A DNA stretch of 50,524 nt from positions 1-50,524 of the forward strand of contig QZKN01000153.1 in assembly GCA_003598175.1 (NCBI GenBank), in the 5' to 3' direction. Positions 1-6,841 of this stretch are shown piece after piece. Under the pieces are notes generated by a model. The model was not told the origin of the DNA. It ran no database searches and saw nothing but the letters and a program-made list of their open reading frames with translations. Each line of letters starts with the position of its first letter. Positions within the stretch are counted from its first letter, which is position 1. Source of the DNA: Candidatus Omnitrophota bacterium (lineage in GTDB: Bacteria > Hinthialibacterota > Hinthialibacteria > Hinthialibacterales > Hinthialibacteraceae). The position numbers and the translations under genes were made by a program.

Positions 1-413
1 TTTATCAGATTACTCCCTTTTTGATGTTTCTGACGGCAGGTTTTTTTCTGAATCGGCAGTTGTTTGACCGGGCGGCGAAGAAAATCGGCTGGGGAGTGTT
101 GATTGCGTTTTCCGTGTTCGTCCAGTTTCTGGGACTGGCCGCCGATGCGGTGGTGGTGATCAAAGAAATGGTGTACCAATCCGGCCTGCAATTTTCCAAC
201 GTGGTTCTCATGCAGTTCATGATTTACCTGCCGCAGTTTTCCAGCCCGGTTTTGCATTGGCGAACGATTTTGAATTACGGACCGGATCTTTTGATCGTGC
301 GGTTGGGACAGATCAACCCGTTTCTGCTCCTTCTATTCATTCTCCCGTTGGCTTTGGCCATGATTGGGATGGTTGGGTTATGGAAAACCATGCGGAAATA
401 TCGTGATGAGTAA
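1..413 (+). CDS. C-terminal part of a polytopic membrane protein, possibly GT-C glycosyltransferase-like (partial)
   Basis: The reading frame is open from the window edge (first full codon at base 3), so the start lies outside. About 136 residues remain. They hold three hydrophobic stretches, the last just before a short basic tail (KTMRKYRDE). A segment reading SPVLHWRTILNYGPDL lies between the second and third stretches. This layout, a hydrophobic bundle with a short lumenal segment and a basic cytoplasmic tail, resembles the end of lipid-carrier-dependent glycosyltransferases of the GT-C fold, but no catalytic region is visible. The family is an inference. That it encodes a membrane protein is well supported. 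Confidence 0.55.
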   Translation, partial: YQITPFLMFLTAGFFLNRQLFDRAAKKIGWGVLIAFSVFVQFLGLAADAVVVIKEMVYQSGLQFSNVVLMQFMIYLPQFSSPVLHWRTILNYGPDLLIVRLGQINPFLLLLFILPLALAMIGMVGLWKTMRKYRDE

Positions 414-490
414 TAATCAACTTCTGCTTCAGGAAAAATGTGGAGAACGCAAGAATATAAAAAATTAACAGGATTGGAGTAACTACAGAA

Positions 491-763
491 ATGGATGATT
501 TTCCTAAAATCATATCGGTTCAACCGGGTGAAAACAGATGCCTGTTCGTCGCCTTTGAAAATGGAACTGTTAAAAATTATGATTGTACACCGCTTTTTCA
601 CACAGATGCTTTTACCCCATTGAAAGAAAAATGGTTCTTCAAAACGGTGAAAGTCGATGTGGGTGGATATGGTGTGAGTTGGAATGATGAGATCGATTTG
701 AGTGAAGCGGAACTTTGGAAAAATGGAACTGTCGTCGAGGGTAATAGAATCATCGAGCAATAG
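491..763 (+). CDS. DUF2442 domain-containing protein
   Basis: A 90-residue protein that fits DUF2442 over its whole length. It shows the FENGTVKNYD strand-turn, the short 'pLFHTDAFTPLKEKWFFKTVKVD' type middle (residues about 34-55), and the GYGVSWNDEIDLS segment where the family has a W-x-D-x-IDL pattern. The function of the domain is not established. Some members sit beside DUF4160 or helix-turn-helix genes in toxin-antitoxin-like pairs, but no such partner is next to this one. A GGAG about 11 bases before the ATG can serve as the ribosome binding site. The gene stands alone between the membrane protein and the convergent DinB gene. Confidence 0.75.
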   Translation: MDDFPKIISVQPGENRCLFVAFENGTVKNYDCTPLFHTDAFTPLKEKWFFKTVKVDVGGYGVSWNDEIDLSEAELWKNGTVVEGNRIIEQ

Positions 764-887
764 GGGAAGGATAAAAATTATATTTTACAGAAAGCGAGTA
801 AGATGGATTCGCCGCCAGGCGCAATCCGTCATGTCAAATCAAACAGAGAAATCTCGTTTCGTTCATCCATTCTTTTAGCCCGATCCT

Positions 888-1406
888 TTACCATAAATGA
901 GAGGTATTTACCGGTTTTCCCTGCAATTTTAGATAATAGAACAATTGGCTTCTGTGCTGGCTGAGGTGAAAAACCATTTGTAGCAAGCGATGGCCTAAAA
1001 TCACCTCTGTCGGATCCCACGGCGCGGTGGTGAACGTGTTGGCAAGATCCTCTTCGCTGCTTTGCGCGACCATATCGAGCGCGGTTTGTTTGTCTGCCGC
1101 CAGCAATTGTTTCGCTTCGGCGACGCTTCCGACCGTGGGCATTTTTTCGGCGGGGGGAAGCATTTCTTCGGGGGGCAGCTTGCTCAAGTCCACCCCTTCC
1201 GGCAGTCCCCAATCGCCGGTGATGAAGCCTTTGCAGGGAGCGCCGCATGCGTTGGATATATGCATCAGCAGTTGGCCGGTGGTCATCCAATTCGCGCCGG
1301 TCGCGGGTTTCCAATCGAGTTGACTGTCTTCGACGAGCGCCATCAATCGTTCCGCGGATTTGTACGTGGATTCCATTTCATCGTTCAATAACTTTTTCCA
1401 GTTCAT
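888..1406 (-). CDS. DinB family protein (putative metal-dependent, four-helix bundle)
   Basis: A 172-residue protein with the DinB/YfiT-like pattern. An N-terminal helix follows MNWKKLLNDEMEST, then LLMHISNA carries the first metal-ligand histidine (H49), and a C-terminal helix VFHLSQHRSQL carries the other two (H147 and H151). The three-His arrangement is that of a nickel or zinc site in this superfamily, which includes thiol transferases and proteins of unknown role. The substrate cannot be read from the sequence. The start is well fixed by CGGAGG 13-18 bases before the ATG. It is the last gene of a minus-strand run after purD and a doubtful small frame. Confidence 0.8.
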   Translation of the reverse strand: MNWKKLLNDEMESTYKSAERLMALVEDSQLDWKPATGANWMTTGQLLMHISNACGAPCKGFITGDWGLPEGVDLSKLPPEEMLPPAEKMPTVGSVAEAKQLLAADKQTALDMVAQSSEEDLANTFTTAPWDPTEVILGHRLLQMVFHLSQHRSQLFYYLKLQGKPVNTSHLW

Positions 1407-1431
1407 AATGATTCCTTATCCTCCGTTTCAA

Positions 1432-1629
1432 CTATTCTTGTTGAGAATGTTCTGTTGCATGCTTGTCGGCAGGCATCGGTGTATTGTTAAACAAATGTTC
1501 AGTAATGTCAAGAGGGATATTTAATTTTTTTATACCGGGATGCGGATGTTTAAAAAAGATTTCGAATCCGGAAAACTCAGCGATAGGAATGATGGCAGTA
1601 TAGGAGATGAGAACGATATCATGCTGCAT
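1432..1629 (-). CDS. Small hypothetical protein (doubtful)
   Basis: A 65-residue frame in the gap between purD and the DinB gene on the same strand, ending 25 bases before the DinB start. It has no motif I recognise and no strong ribosome binding site. A second short open stretch, from a GTG inside the last codons of purD to about 1,625, ends where this frame begins (reading ...NGGVALKVMGKRMEIQI). The two may be fragments of one decayed gene, or chance. Low confidence that either is translated. Confidence 0.25.
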   Translation of the reverse strand: MQHDIVLISYTAIIPIAEFSGFEIFFKHPHPGIKKLNIPLDITEHLFNNTPMPADKHATEHSQQE

Positions 1630-1731
1630 TGACGATTTGAATTTCCATCCGTTTTCCCATGACTTTTAATGCGACGCCTCCGTTATCGTCGGCAGTTAAG
1701 ATTACAGGAAAGGTTAGATTCGTTTTTTGTC

Positions 1732-3018
1732 TCACTTTTGACGCACACGGTAGCCGATGTCTTTGCGATAATAAGCGCCGTCAAATGAAATCATCTCCAC
1801 TGCCTGATAGGCGTTGGCATACGCTTCGTCGAAATCCCTGCCTAGGCCGGTAACGCCCAGCACCCGGCCGCCGGACGTGACGATGCCGCCCTCTTGCTTT
1901 GCCGTACCCGCGTGAAAAACCACGGCGCGGTTTTGCATCTGTTTTTCCACCTGATCCAAACCGGCAATCGGTTTTCCCTTCTCATACGAACCGGGATAGC
2001 CGCCGGATGCCATGACGACGCAGAGGGCGCTGCCGGATGCGGGGATGATGCGGTTTTCCTTGATTTCACCGCGCGCCGCCTCCATCAACAGCGGCAGGAT
2101 ATCCTCTGCAATAACCGGCAAAACCGCCTGGGTTTCCGGATCGCCGAACCGGCAGTTGAACTCGATGACGTAGGGCTTCTGTTCACACATCATCAGACCG
2201 GCATAGAGAACGCCGGTGTAAGGACAGCCTTCCTTTTCCATGCCGATAACCGTTGGTTCGAGAATTGTACGGCGGATTTCATCAAGAACGGCGTCGGCGA
2301 CGATGGGAACGGGTGAATAAGCGCCCATGCCGCCGGTGTTAGGCCCGGTATCGCCTTCGCCGATGGGTTTATGATCCTGCGATGGCGGTAAAATGACGAT
2401 TTTTTTGCCATCGGTGACGGCCAGGATGGATAATTCCGGCCCGCGCAGGCGTTCCTCGACCACCACGCGGGCGCCGGCGTCGCCGAAGGCTTTGTCCTTC
2501 ATGCACAAATCGACGGCCTGATCGGCTTCATTGGGCGAAGAGGTTACAATCGCGCCTTTTCCGGCGGCGAGGCCATCGGCTTTGACGACAACCTGTTTGC
2601 CTTCTTTTGCCATTTCGCGAACGAATTGTTTCGCCTCTTGCGGATCATCGAACGAGCCGAAGGCCGGAGTCGGAATATCGTATTTCTTCATCAGCTGGCG
2701 GGCAAAGCTCTTGGAACTTTCCAAGCGAGCGGCCGCCTGGGAGGGACCAAAGACATTCACGCCCCGTTCCCGACAGGCATCCGCCAGCCCCTCCGCCAGC
2801 GGCGCTTCCGGTCCTACGACAACCAGGTCAATCGCGTTGTTCTCGGCAAACGAAGCAAGTTGATCGATGTCCCCGGCATGGATATCGACCAATTCAGCCT
2901 GATTTTCCATTCCCGCGTTACCCGGCGCGCAGAATAAATGTGTGCAAAGAGGGGACTGTTTCAATTTCCAAACCAGCGTGTGCTCCCGACCGCCGCTGCC
3001 CACGATTAATATCTTCAT
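1732..3018 (-). CDS. purD: Phosphoribosylamine--glycine ligase (GAR synthetase)
   Basis: Catalyses the ATP-dependent joining of glycine to 5-phosphoribosylamine in the second step of purine synthesis, in the cytoplasm. The 428 residues match the usual length. The N-terminal domain begins MKILIVGSGGREHTLVWKL, followed by the VVGPEAPLAEGLAD segment. The ATP-grasp part has VVVKADGLAAGKG, the QDHKPIGEGDTGPNTGGMG loop and EFNCRFGDPETQ with the metal-binding Glu and Asn. AAGGAGA lies 6-12 bases before the ATG. It is divergent from the response regulator gene at 3,328 and has no other purine gene beside it. Confidence 0.97.
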   Translation of the reverse strand: MKILIVGSGGREHTLVWKLKQSPLCTHLFCAPGNAGMENQAELVDIHAGDIDQLASFAENNAIDLVVVGPEAPLAEGLADACRERGVNVFGPSQAAARLESSKSFARQLMKKYDIPTPAFGSFDDPQEAKQFVREMAKEGKQVVVKADGLAAGKGAIVTSSPNEADQAVDLCMKDKAFGDAGARVVVEERLRGPELSILAVTDGKKIVILPPSQDHKPIGEGDTGPNTGGMGAYSPVPIVADAVLDEIRRTILEPTVIGMEKEGCPYTGVLYAGLMMCEQKPYVIEFNCRFGDPETQAVLPVIAEDILPLLMEAARGEIKENRIIPASGSALCVVMASGGYPGSYEKGKPIAGLDQVEKQMQNRAVVFHAGTAKQEGGIVTSGGRVLGVTGLGRDFDEAYANAYQAVEMISFDGAYYRKDIGYRVRQK

Positions 3019-3327
3019 AAAATGTCTCCTTCGGTCCTGTCAATCGTAGTTAAATATACGAACGAATGTCGGTTTTCACAATGGGAATCGATCAGGGAGG
3101 ATGGATCGATAGAAATGGGAACCTGGCAGCCTCCCTAAAAAATCATTTCCCGCGTTATTTTCGAGCCGGTTTTGATGTTTTATTGAATTATCAAAGATAG
3201 TGTTGTGATTCCATAATGATATATATTGTGTTTTTGTACTTATTTTGCTGATTTTATTCGTATCCTGTTATATATTTCCGTATAATGGCATTTCCCCTCA
3301 TTTTTTTATCTCATTGGGAGAAGCATC
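3019..3327. promoter_or_regulatory. Divergent intergenic region between purD and the response regulator, with a candidate -10 box
   Basis: About 310 bases without a gene, becoming strongly AT-rich after 3,170. A consensus TATAAT is at 3,281-3,286, some 40 bases before the response regulator start, with no good -35 at 16-18 bases, so the promoter would be weakly defined or activator-dependent. The purD start has only about 20 bases of clear leader sequence. No terminator or riboswitch-like fold was seen by eye. Confidence 0.3.
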
Positions 3328-3990
3328 ATGCCGTTGCAATTGAAAACCATGCTGGTAATCGACGATGATACGAGTATATTCCGCTCGATTCGTTGCTTGT
3401 TCGCCGGGAAACTCAACGTGTTGCACGCTCCGACCGTGCAGACGGCGCTGCACTTGTTGGAACGGGAAGAGATCGATATCTGCCTGGTGGATTATATCCT
3501 GCCGGACGGAGACGGGCTGGAGGTGCTGAAAACGATTCACGACCTGTATCCGTACATCCCGGCCGTCTTCCTCAGCGGCTATTTGAATCGCGAGGTGGAA
3601 AACAAAGCGCCCTCGTTCGAATATGGCGCGTATCGTGTTCTGTCCAAACCATTCGATCCGAACGAATTCGTGAAAAAAGTAATGAACGATGTGGAGAAGG
3701 GCGGAAAAGCCTGGGCATATTATATCCTGAAAAAATACAAGGAAAAACATCCCGGTATGTCGGATAATCAAAAGCACAAGGTAAAGCGGGAAAAACGTCT
3801 GGATGAGATTCTGTTGCGGATTAAAAACGAGCCGGGAAAATGGACGAGCGGGATGCTTGCGCCCATGTATGAGGTGGAACCGCGCCAAATTCAATACGAT
3901 ATTCAGACGCTGAAAGCGCGAGGACATCGGATTCAAACGTCGGGACGACGGTATATTCTTGATGAGGAAAAAAATAATGCGAAGTGCTAG
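3328..3990 (+). CDS. Orphan response regulator: receiver domain plus C-terminal helix-turn-helix
   Basis: A 220-residue protein. Residues 7-125 form a receiver domain with acidic pocket D12-D14, phosphoacceptor D55 (LVDYILPDGDG), Ser83 (VFLSGY) and the K107-P108 pair. After a basic linker (KHKVKREKR), residues about 158-212 look like a winged helix of the HTH_11/DeoR type (LAPMYEVEPRQIQYDIQTLKARGHRI...GRRYIL), so it probably binds DNA. No histidine kinase is adjacent, so the partner is unknown. GGGAG lies 6 bases before the ATG. It is just upstream of the exported-protein cluster and could regulate it; that is inference from position only. Confidence 0.88.
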   Translation: MPLQLKTMLVIDDDTSIFRSIRCLFAGKLNVLHAPTVQTALHLLEREEIDICLVDYILPDGDGLEVLKTIHDLYPYIPAVFLSGYLNREVENKAPSFEYGAYRVLSKPFDPNEFVKKVMNDVEKGGKAWAYYILKKYKEKHPGMSDNQKHKVKREKRLDEILLRIKNEPGKWTSGMLAPMYEVEPRQIQYDIQTLKARGHRIQTSGRRYILDEEKNNAKC

Positions 3991-3997
3991 CACTTCG
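3980..3997. other. Perfect 18-base palindrome spanning the response regulator stop codon
   Basis: The sequence CGAAGTGCTAGCACTTCG is a perfect inverted repeat with no loop, and its centre overlaps the TAG stop codon. It is not followed by a T-run, which argues against a simple terminator. A dimeric DNA-binding protein site, possibly for the regulator itself, or a weak transcript-end hairpin are both possible. Confidence 0.5.
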
Positions 3998-4024
3998 TGT
4001 TTGGAAAAAAGTTGAAAAATGGAG

Positions 4025-4054
4025 TTGACTGATAGTGAAAGATCAGACTATCTT
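4025..4054 (+). promoter_or_regulatory. Candidate sigma70-type promoter with an inverted repeat in the spacer
   Basis: TTGACT (4,025-4,030) and TATCTT (4,049-4,054) are 18 bases apart, which fits a -35/-10 pair about 60 bases before the HEWGH protein gene. GATAGT (4,031-4,036) and ACTATC (4,047-4,052) form a perfect 6-base inverted repeat that fills the spacer and covers part of the -10 box. This is where a repressor or activator dimer could bind. Read by eye; no start site is known. Confidence 0.45.
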
Positions 4055-4115
4055 ACATCGTAAGAAAATGTCTTTCATGATACATTCCTGATATATAGTA
4101 AGGAGATTATCCATC

Positions 4116-4982
4116 ATGCGGCAAAAATTCTTGAGGTGTTTATCTGTGTTCTTCATATTTTTCATTTTCATTTTTGTGTCTGATCTTTACGCCATACCGC
4201 CAGGGTATATAAGTCCGGACAATGGGTATTGTGATGAAAACACGACGAAAGATGAATATGTTGAGGTCTGGTGGTCGAATGTCGGAGGACAGATGGTGCA
4301 AGCGCAATGGAATGTAAAAATGACGGAATTTATAACGATGGCGCAGCGTGTTGCCCACCGAACGCTTGATTATCCCGAACCGCCGTTTGTTTATAAGGAC
4401 GATAATGCCCCTTGGGATAATGGTGATCCATGGAGCGACACATGGGGAGTGTGCGCGTATTTTATTTTGCTTGATTTTCATCCTAATTCAGTAATAGGAC
4501 CTGATCCCATTTGGAATGAGCTTGATGTGAATATTTGGCACAATTCAACAGTAAATCTTTCACCTGAATCTACATGGCGAATTGTGGGAGTGGACGATAT
4601 TGTTCCTGGTTTTATTGGGTGGACAAAACCATTAACGAAACTCTGCGTTGTAGAGAAAAATGTGGAAAATAAAATTTATTTGCACGAATGGGGACATTGT
4701 TTCGAACCGGAATGTGACGGGGATTGGAATGCTACGAAACCAAACGGGAATGGAATATACAATTGGGGACCACTTACACAGGGACTTGCTCCTCATTACG
4801 GCCATTATGTAAATGAAGCGACTGGTTTTTGGTGGCAGGTTTTCCAACCATGGTATGCTTTGAATATCATGCATTTCAATCCGGAATGTGGGACAGACGG
4901 CGATTACAATTGGAGACACGAAAAATATCCGTGGTACTATTGGCACTATTATGATTCCTTTCGTTGGGATGAGAATTATTAA
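4116..4982 (+). CDS. Secreted HEWGH-motif putative zinc metalloprotease (family not recognised)
   Basis: A 288-residue protein with a clear signal peptide (hydrophobic residues 8-21, likely cleavage after DLYA at 26), so it should be exported. HEWGH at 190-194 is an HExxH zinc-binding and catalytic motif. NIMHF at 250-254 lies where a metzincin Met-turn would be expected. The standard metzincin spacing HExxHxxGxxH is not kept: position 11 of the motif is Cys200, followed by D201. Trp, Tyr and Cys are unusually frequent, especially in the last 60 residues. AAGGAGAT lies before the ATG. It is first of four exported genes on this strand, with 18 bases to the next. Protease activity is inferred from the motif alone. 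Confidence 0.7.
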   Translation: MRQKFLRCLSVFFIFFIFIFVSDLYAIPPGYISPDNGYCDENTTKDEYVEVWWSNVGGQMVQAQWNVKMTEFITMAQRVAHRTLDYPEPPFVYKDDNAPWDNGDPWSDTWGVCAYFILLDFHPNSVIGPDPIWNELDVNIWHNSTVNLSPESTWRIVGVDDIVPGFIGWTKPLTKLCVVEKNVENKIYLHEWGHCFEPECDGDWNATKPNGNGIYNWGPLTQGLAPHYGHYVNEATGFWWQVFQPWYALNIMHFNPECGTDGDYNWRHEKYPWYYWHYYDSFRWDENY

Positions 4983-5000
4983 CAAAAAGGAGAATTCATC

Positions 5001-5891
5001 ATGATTATAAAATCAGTTCCTTATCTTTTTATCTTCATTGTATTCCATTCAATTTTCGCAACTTGGTCACAGGAATTCCCTTCAAAAGATCAAATCACAT
5101 CCTGGCTGGAACACTATTTAAATAAAGACCAGAATTTCTTTTATCAGGATTATTTTGCACGGAATTCGACATTGAAAGAGGAGGGAGTCGATCCGATTCC
5201 TTTCTCGATGGGATTGCTCTCCGACGTTCAATATGCCGATTTCTGGGAGGATGCCATTAATTTGTATACCGCCGCGATGTATCGTTCCCGAAATCTGCCC
5301 GGATTGGCGGATCATTTAATTGAATGGTTGGAAAGAAATGAGGCTGTTTATACAAAAGACATAATTAAATTTAAAGGACATTGTATCAATATTCTTTTAC
5401 AACTTGTTGGCCCCAATTTTTTTCAAGATTCGATTTTAAAGGATAAGATTATAACTTTTGCGGATCGTTTTTTCCGGCAAGGCGATGTAACCAAGCCAGA
5501 TTATTGGAATACATTATATGGTTTGGATAATATTTCATTCTCGCAAGACCATCCAATTTCCGATGATATTAGAAAATCGCGTGTTTATGCACAATCAATA
5601 GCAAGATTATGTGTTCAATTCGCCGGACACTTGTACTGTGCGACAACGAATAATAATTACCTGAATATAGTGGAAATTTCAAAAGATTCATCTGACACTC
5701 AAATTGCATCGACGGCTAAATATGTTTTATCCGAGGAGTCCAAGTCAAATTGGTACTCCGGCAATTACGAATTGTTCGCCATGTATCGACAACGACAAAC
5801 CTTGACGCCGGAACAAATCGAAGCCATACAAGTAAATAATCCTCCGGGCAGTACAAGGACAAATAAAAATGAAAATCAGGCAAAAAATTAA
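5001..5891 (+). CDS. Secreted protein of unknown family, paralog A of a tandem pair
   Basis: A 296-residue protein with an N-terminal signal peptide (hydrophobic residues 6-21, then WSQEF). I do not recognise the family. The body looks mostly alpha-helical, with the segments SWLEHYLNKDQNFFYQDYFA, DFWEDAINLYTAAMYRS and NYELFAMYRQRQTLTPEQI. The C-terminal tail contains GSTRTNK, also kept in the neighbour. Two Cys (in FKGHCIN and ARLCVQF) are shared with the neighbour. AAGGAG lies 8-14 bases before the ATG. The 3' end overlaps the start of paralog B by 23 bases, so the two are likely translated together. Base composition is AT-richer than in the surrounding housekeeping genes. Confidence 0.75.
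   Translation: MIIKSVPYLFIFIVFHSIFATWSQEFPSKDQITSWLEHYLNKDQNFFYQDYFARNSTLKEEGVDPIPFSMGLLSDVQYADFWEDAINLYTAAMYRSRNLPGLADHLIEWLERNEAVYTKDIIKFKGHCINILLQLVGPNFFQDSILKDKIITFADRFFRQGDVTKPDYWNTLYGLDNISFSQDHPISDDIRKSRVYAQSIARLCVQFAGHLYCATTNNNYLNIVEISKDSSDTQIASTAKYVLSEESKSNWYSGNYELFAMYRQRQTLTPEQIEAIQVNNPPGSTRTNKNENQAKN
5081..5338 (+). repeat. Near-identical tract, copy 1 (partner 5,976-6,233)
   Basis: This 258-base stretch matches 5,976-6,233 with about nine mismatches and no gaps, counted by eye. Immediately after it the two genes diverge strongly at the DNA level although the proteins stay alignable. Confidence 0.9.
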
Positions 5892-6786
5892 ATCAGTATT
5901 ACCTAGAATATCCATATTCATACTACTAATTATCGAATTCCATACAAATGCTACCGATTTGTATCCGGATCCCTTTTCAAAAGATCAAATCACATCCTGG
6001 CTGGAACACTATTTGAATAAAGACCAGAATTTCTTTTATCAGGATTATTTTGCACGGAATTCGACATTGAAAGAAGAGGGAATCGATCCGATTCCTTTCT
6101 CGATGGGATTGCTCTCCGACGTTCAATATGCCGATTTCTGGGAGGATGCCATCAATTTGTATACCGCCGCGATGTATCGTTCCCAAAATCTGCCCGCATT
6201 GGCGGATCATTTGATCGAATGGCTGGAAAGAAAAGAAATTATATATACCAGTAAAATCATTACATTCAAAGTGATTTGTCTGAATTCCCTGTTGCAGCTG
6301 GTTGGGCCGAACTTCTTTCAGGATGGGATGTTGAAGGACAAGATCGTGGCTTTTTCGGATCGTTTTTTTCAGCAGGGCAATGTCACCGATCCACGGTATT
6401 GGTATTCGATTTACAACCTGGAGGCCATTGCGTCTTTGCCGCCGGAATCGCTTTCCCATGAACAGAATAAAATTATGATCTGGACGCAAACCGTCGCAAG
6501 AGAATGTGTCAAATTCGCCGGATATCTACATTATGCAACAACGGACAAAAAATATGCGGATATTGTCAAGCAAAGTGAAAATTCCGAATTTATTCAAGTA
6601 AGGAATAAAGCAATTACATTTTTATCGGTAGAAAAAAAGGACGATTGGTTATCCGGCAATTATGAATTGTTCGCCATGTATCGACAGCAAAGAACCTTGA
6701 CGCCGGAAGAAATGGAAACCATAGGAAAAAGCGAAACTTACGGCAGCACAAGGACGAATAAAGACGGAACCCGACCAAGAAATTGA
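5869..6786 (+). CDS. Secreted protein of unknown family, paralog B of a tandem pair
   Basis: A 305-residue protein paralogous to the gene just upstream, with which it aligns end to end. The N-terminal signal peptide is different in sequence (ISIFILLIIEFHTNA). Residues about 36-122 are almost identical to paralog A; the rest is alignable but clearly diverged, apart from the NYELFAMYRQ...LTPEE segment and the GSTRTNK tail. The start lies inside the last codons of paralog A (23-base overlap), and no strong ribosome binding site is seen, so translation is probably coupled. No family or catalytic motif is recognised. The context suggests a secreted partner of the HEWGH protein. Confidence 0.75.
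   Translation: MKIRQKIKSVLPRISIFILLIIEFHTNATDLYPDPFSKDQITSWLEHYLNKDQNFFYQDYFARNSTLKEEGIDPIPFSMGLLSDVQYADFWEDAINLYTAAMYRSQNLPALADHLIEWLERKEIIYTSKIITFKVICLNSLLQLVGPNFFQDGMLKDKIVAFSDRFFQQGNVTDPRYWYSIYNLEAIASLPPESLSHEQNKIMIWTQTVARECVKFAGYLHYATTDKKYADIVKQSENSEFIQVRNKAITFLSVEKKDDWLSGNYELFAMYRQQRTLTPEEMETIGKSETYGSTRTNKDGTRPRN
5976..6233 (+). repeat. Near-identical tract, copy 2 (partner 5,081-5,338)
   Basis: Second copy of the 258-base tract, 895 bases downstream of the first. A shorter high-identity stretch recurs near the 3' ends (about 5,747-5,815 and 6,642-6,710), with diverged sequence between the two stretches. Confidence 0.9.
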
Positions 6787-6841
6787 ATCGGTTCCATGCT
6801 CGAATTTGTCAAAAATAACAGTATGAATAAATTGGAATCAG

